Assembly (NCBI RefSeq): GCF_002563655.1
Contig: NZ_PDIY01000001.1
Coordinates: 434,001-498,000 of the forward strand
Reading direction: 5' to 3'
Source of the DNA: Bacillus sp. es.034
GTDB lineage: Bacteria; Bacillota; Bacilli; Bacillales; Bacillaceae_B
Length of the DNA stretch: 64,000 nt
Part shown: piece after piece, positions 24,180 to 32,845 of the stretch
Layout: every line of letters begins with the position of its first letter
Numbering within the stretch: position 1 is the first letter of the stretch
Position numbers and translations under genes: made by a program
Notes under the pieces: model-generated
What the model saw: only the letters and a program-made list of their open reading frames with translations
What the model was told of the DNA's origin: nothing
The model's database searches: none

Positions 24180-24222
24180 AAACCGCATACTCCCCCGGGA
24201 AGGGACCATGCGGTTTCTTTAC
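24180..24222. terminator. Terminator between the mechanosensitive-like gene and the ABC operon
   Basis: AAACCGCAT (24180-24188) pairs with ATGCGGTTT (24208-24216), followed on the minus strand by a short T tract. Confidence 0.7.
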
Positions 24223-24224
24223 TA

Positions 24225-25796
24225 TTATTGGTTAAATGGTGGCGGAGTATCTGTACCTCCACTATTTGGTCTGTTCTTTTCTTCTTCAATTTTCCGATCC
24301 AGTTTAGAAAGATACTTTTGTGCAAAGTCCTTTCCACCCAGACCAAAGGCTAAACCGAAAGCCAGAGCCAGTCCACCCAGAATCAACATGAACGCAATAT
24401 TAACGATGGAATCAGCCACTTTTAATTGATCCAGGGCCATAAAGAAGCTTAGAGCAATAATGGCGTATTTCGTGATGTTCGAAAGGACTTGGAAGTTATC
24501 ACTCAATACATTGGATAAGATGCTCTTAACCAAGTTACCCAGGTACAAGCCTGCACCAAGAATGACGATGGCTGCTAATACATGTGGCACATAAGCTAAT
24601 ACACCGGTTGCCAGGGCGACCAGGAATTCCAAGCGCACCATCTCAAGGGCTTCTACTACAAATAGGAAAACAATGATAACCTGAACAACTCTGCCTACAA
24701 GTCCAGATAGATTCATATAGGCTGAGCCCTTGGCTTCATATGGGTTCTTATTGACGTTCATACGTCCAATCCCCATATTTCGTAACAGAGAATTGAATCC
24801 TACCCTGTTCAATAAACGTGCAACCAATGCGCCAACCCATCTACCGACCCAGATTCCTGCCAGAATGAGTACAATCGCAACCGCAATATTCGGAAGCATC
24901 ACAAGGACCTGATTGAGCATGTGAATCGCTGGTTCTGAAATCCCTCGAATGTCCAGCTGATCCAGTGCAGAAATGGTGACCGGAATCATGATCAGAACGA
25001 ATACAATCGTCCCTATGACCGATGAAACCGTTGTTCCTTGAAAAAGTTTCCCGATACCGAATCGATCAGCGACTCTCTCTGTGCCAATCGCCTTCAGGAA
25101 GTTCGTCACGATATCCCGGACGATCTTGGCAACAAACCATCCAACAAGGAGAATGATAGCCGCTGCAAACAGCTTCGGTATAAACGCCAGGAAGCTTTGG
25201 AGCATTTCCGTGAAAGGTCCTGAAACCCCTGCAATGTTAAGAGCCGCCAACACTCCCGGTAAGAATACAAGAAGCACGAGATAGAAGACAATCCTCGCGG
25301 CCGTGTAGACATATCGATGTGCATCATTTTCATCTTTCGCCAGTTTAGACCTCACCATCGTGCTTTTAACTGCAGGTCTCATACCCAACTTCTCTATCAA
25401 TACCTTCAGGACAGAGGCAACAATCCATGCAAATAATAGAATAAGTGCCGCTTTTAAGACATTGGGGATCGCTGCCGCCATCGTACTCAACATACCGACT
25501 AAAGGTGAAGCAATAAAGTTCAAGTCAAGGATATTGAAGAAGGCGATAAACACAAACACCAGCAGAATGAAGTACACGATTTTACTAATGACTTTCTCCG
25601 ATGTCCATTTCCGTTCCCCGGTCCTGCTGCCAAAATATAGATTATCATCGATCTTTATTCTTTTTAAAATTCCGTAAACGGCTTTTTCAATAGCCTTTGC
25701 TATGATCCAGCCGATCAATAGCACCAATAAAGCTAATAACAGATCTGGAAGTTTTCCTAAATACCCATACCATTCCCGCGTGATCTCATTGTTCAT
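24225..25796 (-). CDS. Mechanosensitive-channel-like protein with repeated TM helices
   Basis: A 523-residue membrane protein with five repeats of a helix beginning with a proline (LPDLLLALLVLLIGW, IPNVLKAALILLFAW, IPKLFAAAIILLVGW, LPNIAVAIVLILAG, VPHVLAAIVILGAG). Each is followed by an amphipathic stretch with LLxRVG-like residues. This is the TM_helix repeat found in small-conductance mechanosensitive channel relatives; it probably gates ions or osmolytes. The C-terminus is charged. The start ATG is at 25796. It is monocistronic. Confidence 0.83.
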   Translation of the reverse strand: MNNEITREWYGYLGKLPDLLLALLVLLIGWIIAKAIEKAVYGILKRIKIDDNLYFGSRTGERKWTSEKVISKIVYFILLVFVFIAFFNILDLNFIASPLVGMLSTMAAAIPNVLKAALILLFAWIVASVLKVLIEKLGMRPAVKSTMVRSKLAKDENDAHRYVYTAARIVFYLVLLVFLPGVLAALNIAGVSGPFTEMLQSFLAFIPKLFAAAIILLVGWFVAKIVRDIVTNFLKAIGTERVADRFGIGKLFQGTTVSSVIGTIVFVLIMIPVTISALDQLDIRGISEPAIHMLNQVLVMLPNIAVAIVLILAGIWVGRWVGALVARLLNRVGFNSLLRNMGIGRMNVNKNPYEAKGSAYMNLSGLVGRVVQVIIVFLFVVEALEMVRLEFLVALATGVLAYVPHVLAAIVILGAGLYLGNLVKSILSNVLSDNFQVLSNITKYAIIALSFFMALDQLKVADSIVNIAFMLILGGLALAFGLAFGLGGKDFAQKYLSKLDRKIEEEKNRPNSGGTDTPPPFNQ

Positions 25797-25959
25797 TCGA
25801 TGTTCTCCCTTCCATATATGGAAAATGTATAATGCTAATACTTATCTACCCAAAGATTTTTTTTCAAAACCAGACTAAAAAAGATAGTCTATATGATTCA
25901 GAAAATAATCTTAGCAATAGAAAGGAGAATGGTGGAATCGAGAGCGCAGGCAAAAAAAA

Positions 25960-25991
25960 TAGACCTCACAGAAGTAAGGCCCGTCCCTCTA
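25960..25991. repeat. Degenerate copy of the GGGACNGACCT hairpin
   Basis: AGACCTCACAGAAGTAAGG then CCCGTCCCTCTAT aligns with the 3' portion of the 11086-11124 element. It touches the stop codon of the neighbouring exporter gene. Confidence 0.4.
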
Positions 25992-26444
25992 TCTCATCCG
26001 TCGGGCACTTGCGTTCAGGCGGGCATTTCGGATGACCTGGTTGATGACTTCCGAGAAGATGAGCCCGATGGCAATGGAACCGGAGATCATAAAGGCTTTG
26101 GCTGCCAGGTTGATGGCGGCATTGTAATCATTTTGAACGAAGTTTCTCATGGCATCGTACGCCAGTCCCCCGGGTACGAGGGGGATGATCCCGGCAACAG
26201 AAAAGATGATGACCGGTGTTTTATACATTTTCGCAAACACCTGACTGACCACAGCCACGACAAAGGAGGCAAGTAACGTGGCAAGAACGGTGTCGGCTTC
26301 ATTTAAACTCATAAGTACGTAAATGATCCAGCCCAGCATCCCGACAATTCCGCATTTGAAAAGGGACTGCTTTGGAGCATTGAAGATAATCCCGAATGCA
26401 GCGGCGGATATGAAGCTGGTCACTAATTGTTCGATGATGTGCAT
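25989..26444 (-). CDS. Threonine/serine exporter small subunit, YjjB/ThrE_2-like
   Basis: A 151-residue membrane protein of about four to five helices, including PLVPGGLAYDAMRNFV, the hallmark of the ThrE C-terminal half. It starts 22 bp after the companion gene stops, so the two form an operon. In related bacteria both halves are one ThrE protein, or the pair YjjP/YjjB, exporting threonine, serine or small dicarboxylates such as succinate. The substrate is not determined. Confidence 0.88.
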   Translation of the reverse strand: MHIIEQLVTSFISAAAFGIIFNAPKQSLFKCGIVGMLGWIIYVLMSLNEADTVLATLLASFVVAVVSQVFAKMYKTPVIIFSVAGIIPLVPGGLAYDAMRNFVQNDYNAAINLAAKAFMISGSIAIGLIFSEVINQVIRNARLNASARRMR

Positions 26445-26466
26445 TCCCTTTTCACCCCTATCTCAC

Positions 26467-27228
26467 TTACGTCAATGTAAACACGACAGCAATGCCCGTA
26501 CCAATGGCAAATGCCGTTAAAAAAGCTTCTGCGCCCTTTGAGAGACCCGAAACGAGATGACCCGCCATCAAGTCCCGGACTGCATTGGTGATCAGGAGAC
26601 CGGGAACAAGGGGCATCACGGATCCGATGATGATCTTATCCAATTCCTGTCCGATACCAAGCTGGACAAATCCGTATGACACCATGCCGATGATGAAGGA
26701 AGCAAGAAACTCCGCGAAGAACTTTATCGGAACAAGGCGGTGTAAATAAATCAGGCTTGTAAACCCGACGCCTCCCGTGATGAGAGCAGGAATGAAGTCC
26801 TTCCACATCCCCTGGAACATGATGAGAAAGCAACCACTTGCAATTGAAGCCGCGGCCACTTGAATCAGGAAGGAATAAGATAAATCGGACTGATCCAGCT
26901 TTTCAAGGGCGTTATATGCTTCTTCAAGGGTCAGATGCCCTTTACTGATCTGCCTTGAGATACTGTTCACGAGGGTCACTTTCTCAAGATCCGTAGACCT
27001 CTCATTAATTCGGATCAGCTTCGTTTTGGTCGGTTCTGAGGTTTCAATCGAGAAGATGATCCCGGTGGGGGTCACATAGCTATGCGACTCCGATATCCCA
27101 TAAGAAGCGGCGATGCGCATCATCGTGTCCTCGACGCGATACGTCTCCGCCCCACTTTGCAGCATGATCTTCCCCGCCAGCAGGCTGACCTCCATAATGT
27201 CATATCTTCTTATCATTTTTGCTTCCAT
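26467..27228 (-). CDS. Threonine/serine exporter large subunit, YjjP/ThrE-like
   Basis: A 253-residue protein. The soluble N-terminus contains GAETYRVEDTMMRIA and PTGIIFSIE, typical of DUF1212/ThrE; about five membrane helices follow with PLVPGLLITNAVRDL. The ATG at 27228 is 5-6 nt after GGAGAG, and an upstream GTG at 27243 lacks a site. With the downstream small subunit it makes a complete split exporter. Confidence 0.88.
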   Translation of the reverse strand: MEAKMIRRYDIMEVSLLAGKIMLQSGAETYRVEDTMMRIAASYGISESHSYVTPTGIIFSIETSEPTKTKLIRINERSTDLEKVTLVNSISRQISKGHLTLEEAYNALEKLDQSDLSYSFLIQVAAASIASGCFLIMFQGMWKDFIPALITGGVGFTSLIYLHRLVPIKFFAEFLASFIIGMVSYGFVQLGIGQELDKIIIGSVMPLVPGLLITNAVRDLMAGHLVSGLSKGAEAFLTAFAIGTGIAVVFTLT

Positions 27229-27360
27229 ACGATCTCTCCACACGTACTTTTTTGAATAGGTTTAGTTTATAGGAAAGCAGTGGTGTAAGCAATGAGGAAG
27301 GGCAGGACTTTACGTAGATTTAATCTTGAGGGATGGAAAGAAGGCAGGTTCAAGCATTAT

Positions 27361-27987
27361 TTACTTTCCTCTCTCTTGAAAAGCTTTTCGTTCCGATGGG
27401 TTATTTGACCCCCTTTTTAACTTTCTCTTATAAATCATGTACGCACCCGTCACCACCACAAATCCCATGAGGACCACCATTTGATAGTTTTCGATCACTT
27501 CAAGGATCACTTCTTTCTCCCCGTCATATATCTTCCCAATGGTCAAAAACAGAAAAGTGGATGGTGCAATACCGAGCATAGTAAGGAGGGAATACGCCTT
27601 CACATCCATTCTTGCCATACCTGCAAGGAACGGGATGACATTCCCTAAGTGAAGCGGACTTGCAATCGCTACGCTCCAAACACCGTATCGATTGAATTTA
27701 CCTTGGGCCTCCCGAAGCTTCTCCAGCTTTTTCGGCTTGAGCTTCCCTTCCATTTCCTCCCCCAGTTTGAAACTGATATAGTATGGTATATAGCTTCCAA
27801 CAGTATATAAAAAGCTTCCCGCTATCGAAGTGACCACCATTTCCATCCACGTTAAGTCAAGGATAAATCCCATGGTTACGATAAAGAACGTTCCAATAAA
27901 AGGGAAAGCACTCCCTTCAATTAATAGAGAAAACAGTACACCCCATATCCCCCACTCTTCTGCTATATTTATTATCCATTCCGTCAT
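27361..27987 (-). CDS. DedA/VTT-family membrane protein
   Basis: A 208-residue integral membrane protein of the DedA superfamily: FPFIGTFFIVTMGF near the start, then a G-x-Y-I-P-Y-Y region and FNRYGVWSVAIASPLHLGNVIPFLAGMARM, the conserved re-entrant loop. Such proteins flip phospholipids or undecaprenyl phosphate across the membrane. The usual conserved Arg in the R-P/G loop reads SPLHLG, so it belongs to a divergent branch. The ATG at 27987 follows AGGAG by 8 nt. Confidence 0.83.
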   Translation of the reverse strand: MTEWIINIAEEWGIWGVLFSLLIEGSAFPFIGTFFIVTMGFILDLTWMEMVVTSIAGSFLYTVGSYIPYYISFKLGEEMEGKLKPKKLEKLREAQGKFNRYGVWSVAIASPLHLGNVIPFLAGMARMDVKAYSLLTMLGIAPSTFLFLTIGKIYDGEKEVILEVIENYQMVVLMGFVVVTGAYMIYKRKLKRGSNNPSERKAFQERGK

Positions 27988-28091
27988 GTGAATCACTCCT
28001 GTACGCTTGTATCTTCAGTATAGAAGAGACCTTCTGACACCAACAGAATCCGCAGGGGTAATTTACGCTACGTCTTGAGATGTATTGACAG

Positions 28092-28129
28092 AACGAAAGA
28101 CCGGCCCTGAGACAGGCCGGTCTTTCGTT
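28092..28129. terminator. Terminator of thiT
   Basis: AACGAAAGACCGGCC pairs with GGCCGGTCTTTCGTT, immediately after the thiT stop on the minus strand. Confidence 0.9.
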
Positions 28130-28725
28130 TATGATGCCTTTCGGCTGATTTCCTGTTGATGCGACTGAACTTTGATCAATCTTGGTGCGATATTAACGAT
28201 GATCACCATCACAACGGAGCATAAAACGGCCGATCCCAACATGGTGATCCCATTTACTATAAGAGAAAATAGCAGTGGGGACATCTCATCCGGCGCATAC
28301 TCGGCAAAGAACACGAATCCGGCAATGAAATGCCAGAAATAACGGGCAAGGCTTCCTGCGATTGTTGCCATCACTACCCAGAAGAACGCTTTGGATCGTC
28401 GGCCGCTTCCCAGTGCGCCCTGAATTTTCCCGGCAAAGATCCCGGCAAAACCGATAAAAGCAAAAGCGATGAAGTACTCAATCACCATTTGGACCGGGGT
28501 CGCAATCCAGGCATCCCCGAGGGCAATCTGCAGGATCCCCCATAAAAATCCTCCTATCAATCCAGCTCTCCAGCCTCTTCGATAGGATAATAGAAAGATA
28601 GGAACCATGGCAATCGAAATCGAGATACTCGGTGATAGCTTAATAGAAGGCAACAAATCGAGGATGACCGCAAAAGCCGCCATCAATGATGCTTCAAGCA
28701 ATACGACAAGTCGAGTGTTTTTCAT
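28129..28725 (-). CDS. thiT: Thiamine transporter ThiT (ECF S-component)
   Basis: A 198-residue protein with six membrane helices that binds thiamine for ECF-type uptake. The family signature GLIGGFLWGILQIALGDAW and the later ARYFWHFIAGFVFFAEYAP supply the thiamine-binding aromatic residues. A TPP riboswitch precedes it. The start at 28725 uses AAGGAGG, which lies inside the switching hairpin. The ECF energising module would be encoded elsewhere. Confidence 0.95.
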   Translation of the reverse strand: MKNTRLVVLLEASLMAAFAVILDLLPSIKLSPSISISIAMVPIFLLSYRRGWRAGLIGGFLWGILQIALGDAWIATPVQMVIEYFIAFAFIGFAGIFAGKIQGALGSGRRSKAFFWVVMATIAGSLARYFWHFIAGFVFFAEYAPDEMSPLLFSLIVNGITMLGSAVLCSVVMVIIVNIAPRLIKVQSHQQEISRKAS

Positions 28726-28767
28726 AAAAAAATCCTCCTTATGAACTGAAACGAAACCATAAGGAGG
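28726..28767 (-). promoter_or_regulatory. TPP riboswitch expression platform: terminator that also hides the ribosome site
   Basis: On the minus strand CCTCCTTATG (28758-28767) pairs with CATAAGGAGG (28734-28743), followed by seven U (28726-28732) and then the start codon. The 3' arm contains the ribosome binding site. The hairpin can therefore terminate transcription and block translation. Confidence 0.75.
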
Positions 28768-28810
28768 GAGAATGAAACAATCGAAATAAGCACTATGCTG
28801 CCTATTTTCC

Positions 28811-28892
28811 ACATCCCTACGCTAGTCCTAACTAACAGGTTCAGAGGGTCAGAACAGATTGTTCACTCTCAGCTTTCGCTCCCCTTGTGGTA
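28811..28892 (-). promoter_or_regulatory. TPP riboswitch (THI element)
   Basis: Reading the minus strand, the conserved parts are GGGGAGC, GCTGAGAGTGA, ACCCTCTGAACCTG and the 3' TAGCGTAGGGA. TPP binding should shut off thiT. Confidence 0.95.
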
Positions 28893-28963
28893 CCGTTTAT
28901 AAAGTTGTTAAGGTTTATTATACATGAAGAATGATAGTTTAAAAGCAAAACAGGAACTTTTTC

Positions 28964-29263
28964 TTAAGGTGTCTCACTCAGAGGATCATGAAGGATGATG
29001 ACGGGCATTGATTTAGGGGTGACCATGAATCCATATACTTTTCCATCTTTGTCCTTATACGCTACAGAATAATCTCCGAACTGGGGTGAAAATTCGACGT
29101 TTTGGTATTCAAGGTCAAGTTCCTGGTACTTCAGGCTCACATACAGGTTGGTGGCGATTCTTGCCGTCAGATGCTGTACCGTGGAAATCCGGTTGGCTAC
29201 TATTATGAGGATGATTCCGAAACAGAGTAACATGACTTTCTTTGTCCTGGACAATCTGATCAT
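28964..29263 (-). CDS. Small uncharacterised membrane-anchored protein
   Basis: A 99-residue protein with a basic N-terminus and one hydrophobic helix (about 9-24), then a soluble extracytoplasmic part rich in Tyr and Asp, with YKDKDGKVYGFMV. The start follows AAGGGGGC. I do not recognise the family with confidence; the size and layout resemble DUF3139-type Bacillus proteins. It stands alone between thiT and the sigma operon. Confidence 0.7.
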   Translation of the reverse strand: MIRLSRTKKVMLLCFGIILIIVANRISTVQHLTARIATNLYVSLKYQELDLEYQNVEFSPQFGDYSVAYKDKDGKVYGFMVTPKSMPVIILHDPLSETP

Positions 29264-29341
29264 TCATCAAGCCCCCTTTTATTTCTCATAACTACTATAC
29301 TCTTATACTTTCTATTATATACCTATTCACTGAACCATGAC

Positions 29342-29396
29342 AAAAGAGCTACTTTAATGAGGTGTGTCAAAATACCCATTTTTAGCAGCTCTTTTT
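29342..29396 (-). terminator. Terminator of the sigma/anti-sigma operon
   Basis: AAAAGAGCT (29342-29350) pairs with AGCTCTTTTT (29387-29396), with a long AT-rich loop. Confidence 0.6.
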
Positions 29397-29465
29397 ATCT
29401 TTATTTATTCTTGTTCCTGTTTCATAAGCGGATGTGGGTTGATTTCCTCTCCGGATGAACGGGGT

Positions 29466-30632
29466 TTACTGAGTAGGCATAAAGCCTACACTCCAATAGC
29501 CGTCTTCATCTTTTACCATCTGAAAGCCCATGGTGCCTTCACCGCCGTTATCATACTTGATATAGCCATCGATATCGCTAGTTTGAATAAATTCACCATT
29601 TTCGATCCCTTTGAAGGTATTAAGGATACTTTCTTTTGTGCCCCTGTCCGTTTTGGGTATTTCCTCGTCTTCTTCTTTTGTCCATCGTATATAATCCGTT
29701 CTGTCCGTGTACAATTCATAAACAAGGTCGTATCGTTCGTCCAGTGATGCCTGGACATATATTTTGGCTATGCTGATGGGTGACAGTCCTTTCATATGGA
29801 CTTCTGTTGGATCTTTGGAAAACTCCTGATAGGCGTCCTTTTCTTCCTTTGCAAGCGTGAATTGGGAGCCACTGCCCGTTTCCACCTTTTCTATTTTTCT
29901 AAAAGAGAACGGCATCACCACACTAAACTTCCATCCATCATCATAAAGCAACCTGAAAGTTTGAACACTTGCTTTCTCGTAACCTTCTGAAACCGGTATT
30001 TCGTATGTCACATCACTCATCGTGTCTGAAGTCCTCACTTTGATTGCCGTAGTGGCCGTCCATAACTGACCAGGTTCATATGATACATCAGGCTGCGCCA
30101 ATTTTCCTTTGAAAACAATGAATGGATGATCCCCGATGAGCTTCCCCGCAGCATCAGGCGTAAAACTTTCTGATAGATAACGGATCACTTTTTCTTTTGA
30201 ATCCAATTCTCCACTCATATACCGGTAAGGTTTTCCTTCAAATATAAAGGTTTCGCCGGTCCCTTCATCGTTAAGGATATGATCATATCGAGAGAACGCT
30301 TCTCCGATCAGTTTGTCGGCCGTGGATTCATCCAGCTCAGTCGGTTCCTGTGAGGTTGGCTCTACCTGCTCTATGCTGTCTTGCTCCTGAGAAGCATTTT
30401 GACCGTCCCTTCCGATCCCTACCAGTTCAAAGGTCAAAAACACCCCCGCCAATATAAAAGCTGCTGCCAGTATATTCGGAACCAAACTTCTCATTTTCAC
30501 CCTGTTCTTTTCGGTGTCATTTATTTCATTAAATAGTTTGGTTTTCAACTCTTGCTTAAACTCTTTTCGCGGAGAAAGGTCTGGTCGTTTTTTCAAAGAT
30601 TGCAGGAAGTCATCATTGAATTTTTCGTTCAT
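29466..30632 (-). CDS. Anti-sigma factor-like membrane protein, partner of the upstream ECF sigma
   Basis: A 388-residue single-pass protein: a short cytosolic N-terminus (about 1-47, acidic and basic helices), one membrane helix (about 48-66) and a large extracytoplasmic part with acidic linker (EQDSIEQVEPTSQEP) and two similar alpha+beta segments. It starts inside the end of the sigma gene (20-bp overlap), the classic arrangement for a membrane anti-sigma factor. No zinc-binding HxxxCxxC ZAS motif is visible, so it is not a ZAS-type anti-sigma. The signal is unknown. Confidence 0.8.
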   Translation of the reverse strand: MNEKFNDDFLQSLKKRPDLSPRKEFKQELKTKLFNEINDTEKNRVKMRSLVPNILAAAFILAGVFLTFELVGIGRDGQNASQEQDSIEQVEPTSQEPTELDESTADKLIGEAFSRYDHILNDEGTGETFIFEGKPYRYMSGELDSKEKVIRYLSESFTPDAAGKLIGDHPFIVFKGKLAQPDVSYEPGQLWTATTAIKVRTSDTMSDVTYEIPVSEGYEKASVQTFRLLYDDGWKFSVVMPFSFRKIEKVETGSGSQFTLAKEEKDAYQEFSKDPTEVHMKGLSPISIAKIYVQASLDERYDLVYELYTDRTDYIRWTKEEDEEIPKTDRGTKESILNTFKGIENGEFIQTSDIDGYIKYDNGGEGTMGFQMVKDEDGYWSVGFMPTQ

Positions 30633-31161
30633 ATACCTGCACCGCCTTTTCACTGGAATTTCCTAATGATTTTTTTAACAGATTCAGTGCCCTGTGATAA
30701 TCCACCTTAACCTTGGAAGGCTTCCAATCGAGGATCTCCGCCGTTTCTTTGACGGAGTATTCCCTTAATCCCCTTAAAATGACAACATTGCGATAATCAG
30801 GTTTCAGCTTTGAAAGGGCAGCTTGAACCATTTCCCACTCTTCATTCTTCTCCATCTCCTCTTCCGGCAGGCCATCCTCACTTTTCCGTATACTTATAAG
30901 GAATTCCGGGAGAATGGAGATTAGCTTTCTCTTTCTGTAGTGATCGATGGCAGTACGTTTGGCAATGGATATGATCCATGTTTTCTGAGAGGAATGATTT
31001 TTGAAGCTTTGATAACTCTTGAACACTCTGATAAATGTATCCTGCGTTAAATCCTCTGCTTCGGATGAATTATTTGTAAAATACAATAAGTACTGATAGA
31101 CGTCATGAAAGAACTTTTCATAAAGCTCTTCTAATTGGTGTTGACCCTCATTCAAAGTCAT
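30613..31161 (-). CDS. ECF RNA polymerase sigma factor, SigX/SigW-like
   Basis: A 182-residue protein with region 2 (VYQYLLYFTNNSSEAEDLTQDTFIRVF, then KTWIISIAKRTAIDHYRKRK) and region 4 (LSKLKPDYRNVVILRGLREYSVKETAEILDWKPSKVKVDYHRAL). It directs polymerase to a stress regulon, held off by the downstream membrane protein. The ATG at 31161 directly abuts AAAGGGGGG; a TTG 6 nt further on (31155) is also plausible. An ACTAATCAAACG palindrome lies 190 bp upstream. Confidence 0.9.
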   Translation of the reverse strand: MTLNEGQHQLEELYEKFFHDVYQYLLYFTNNSSEAEDLTQDTFIRVFKSYQSFKNHSSQKTWIISIAKRTAIDHYRKRKLISILPEFLISIRKSEDGLPEEEMEKNEEWEMVQAALSKLKPDYRNVVILRGLREYSVKETAEILDWKPSKVKVDYHRALNLLKKSLGNSSEKAVQVYERKIQ

Positions 31162-31351
31162 CCCCCCTTTACTGTATCTATTAGTCGTTACCGTATCCGG
31201 TTTGGTTTCAAATCTTCATGGAAAATTTTCATTTAAACTAAAAAAGAGCCATTATGATAACAGCTCTTCCAGTTGGTCGCTATTTGTTTCATTTCTTCGC
31301 CTTAAACAACTGTTTAACCCATCCAGGCCAGACCAACCAACGTTTTCACGT

Positions 31352-31373
31352 ACTAATCAAACGTTTGTTTAGT
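31352..31373. promoter_or_regulatory. Third copy of the ACTAAWCAAACGTTTG palindrome
   Basis: A 22-bp near-perfect palindrome (arms match at 10 of 11 positions) overlapping the stop of the thioredoxin gene and upstream of the sigma gene. It is almost identical to the copies at 4266-4340. Confidence 0.55.
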
Positions 31374-31695
31374 TGTCTAACATCTCCGTAAGACGGGAGA
31401 TTTGGCTATGGAGTTCGTCGATTGGAACGAAGCGTGCTTTTCTGAACATCTCCTTACCGTCTACAAATACAATGACGACGGGCACGGTGAAGATTGAAAA
31501 TTCCCCTGCTATTTCCGGGATTTCTTCTGCATCGGCATGGATGGATTTCACAGATTTGAAATCCTTCAACATCTCTTCCACCTGAGGCAGGAGTGCGTGA
31601 CATACAGAACAACCTGGCCTTGATATGTATAGTAGTACCAGCTTCTCAGCTTCGAGCTTTTCATAAAGTGCTTTTAGTGAATGGACTTCTTCCAT
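31369..31695 (-). CDS. Thioredoxin-family protein
   Basis: A 108-residue cytosolic thioredoxin fold with redox motif CSVC (SRPGCSVCHALL) and the cis-proline loop IFTVPVVIVF. The active site differs from the CGPC of TrxA. It probably reduces a specific protein partner or acts in stress redox control. The last codon lies inside a palindromic operator-like site. Confidence 0.88.
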   Translation of the reverse strand: MEEVHSLKALYEKLEAEKLVLLYISRPGCSVCHALLPQVEEMLKDFKSVKSIHADAEEIPEIAGEFSIFTVPVVIVFVDGKEMFRKARFVPIDELHSQISRLTEMLDN

Positions 31696-31740
31696 TTTAC
31701 GGACTCCCTTCTCCTATTAGTGTATTGCTCTGGTAAATGA

Positions 31741-32283
31741 TTACCCTGTCCCGCCTTGATAAACATACACCTTTCCGTTGGACGGTCTCCTAAACGACGG
31801 TCCGGTAAATCCCCGCTTTCGTAATTCTTTCCTCATAAATATCATGATTCCGCCATGACCTACGATGAGCACATCCTTCCCTTCACGGACGACCCGATCG
31901 ACCACCACACGGATCCTCTCTTCAATTTCCCGCTTGCTTTCAGGCTGGGAACAATGATTGAACCACCAGGCGAGCCTGATAGATGCCATATGAAGAAAGA
32001 GCGGCATCTTCCTGTCAGACCGGAAGATGGGAGATAATCTGATTTCCCTCAGTTCCTTTAGAAAGATGATTTCTCCTTCATAAACCGCTTCAGCCGTTAT
32101 TTGTGCCCTAGATAAGTCACTGGAGTAGCAGCCTTCCCAATCAATATCTTTAAGATCAACTTCATTGCCCTCTACGTCCGAGGCGTCATACTCTTCCACC
32201 CACTTCATCAGCTCATCACTCGTTACAAATGAAGCCGGGTAACCCCTTGTTACTTTAAAGTGCCTTATGAGACCAATCTTCAT
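31741..32283 (-). CDS. Histidine phosphatase (phosphoglycerate mutase-like) family protein
   Basis: A 180-residue protein with the phospho-His motif LIRHFKV at the N-terminus (RHF in place of the usual RHG) and the second catalytic His in VLIVGHGGIM, with SSDLSRAQITAE between. The family hydrolyses small phosphates or phosphoproteins. The ATG at 32283, 6 nt after GGAGGGG, is preferred over the one at 32289. Substrate unknown. Confidence 0.87.
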   Translation of the reverse strand: MKIGLIRHFKVTRGYPASFVTSDELMKWVEEYDASDVEGNEVDLKDIDWEGCYSSDLSRAQITAEAVYEGEIIFLKELREIRLSPIFRSDRKMPLFLHMASIRLAWWFNHCSQPESKREIEERIRVVVDRVVREGKDVLIVGHGGIMIFMRKELRKRGFTGPSFRRPSNGKVYVYQGGTG

Positions 32284-32429
32284 ACACATCCCCTCCCCCT
32301 TCCATTATACTAGTTTATGGAAGGGGGAGGGGATGCTCTTTGGACTAACGGGTTCGGCTAACGAGCACAAAAACCTGATTCGCCCGTAAATTAGCAGTCT
32401 AATTCGTAACTGAATTGGCGGCAGGTTTA

Positions 32430-32614
32430 TAAGCGGAGAAATTCCGTCTAAGGCAGCTGGAGGAGAGTTAAAACGCTGAAATAAGCGGAGAAGTTCCGCT
32501 TAACTGCTCAATATGGAACAATATTCAACAAATATTTTTCTATAAGCGGAAAAACTCCGGCTAATAAACGTGAAATAGCCGCATTTTCCGATTTAAACGG
32601 ATTTCTTCCGCTTA
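32430..32614. repeat. Array of four AAGCGGA-type short palindromes
   Basis: Hairpin units related to TAAGCGGAGAANTTCCGCTTA lie at 32430-32451, 32482-32502, 32543-32564 and 32594-32614 (the last inverted), 51-61 bp apart. The roughly 560-bp gene-free gap 32284-32845 is otherwise low in features except for a terminator at 32683-32716. Confidence 0.6.
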
Positions 32615-32682
32615 TTTTCAACCCCCAGGGATCGACTCTCCTTATTCAACATAAGAGTGCTGATCTTCAATAAAGAATTCAT

Positions 32683-32716
32683 AAAAAAGCTCGCAGCATA
32701 ATGGCTCCGAGCTTTT
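32683..32716 (-). terminator. Terminator downstream of the ZIP gene
   Basis: AAAAGCTCG (32685-32693) pairs with CGAGCTTTT (32708-32716); minus-strand T tract. Confidence 0.7.
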
Positions 32717-32845
32717 GCACGTGTTCATTTCACTGCTAAAGTGTCTACTGATTCTACTGAAAATTACTGTACGAAAAGCACTGCTAATTCAAATTTTGCA
32801 CTTTGAAACCGAACCCGTTAACTTTGGACGCATGCCTCCTTTCGA

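Noticed and set aside
25893-26276. Plus-strand frame with an AAAGGAG-like sequence inside
   Set aside because: Most of it is antisense to the conserved exporter subunit, and its start region overlaps a degenerate repeat.
32430-32614. CRISPR array
   Set aside because: Only four imperfect palindromic units, one inverted, with variable spacing and no cas genes.
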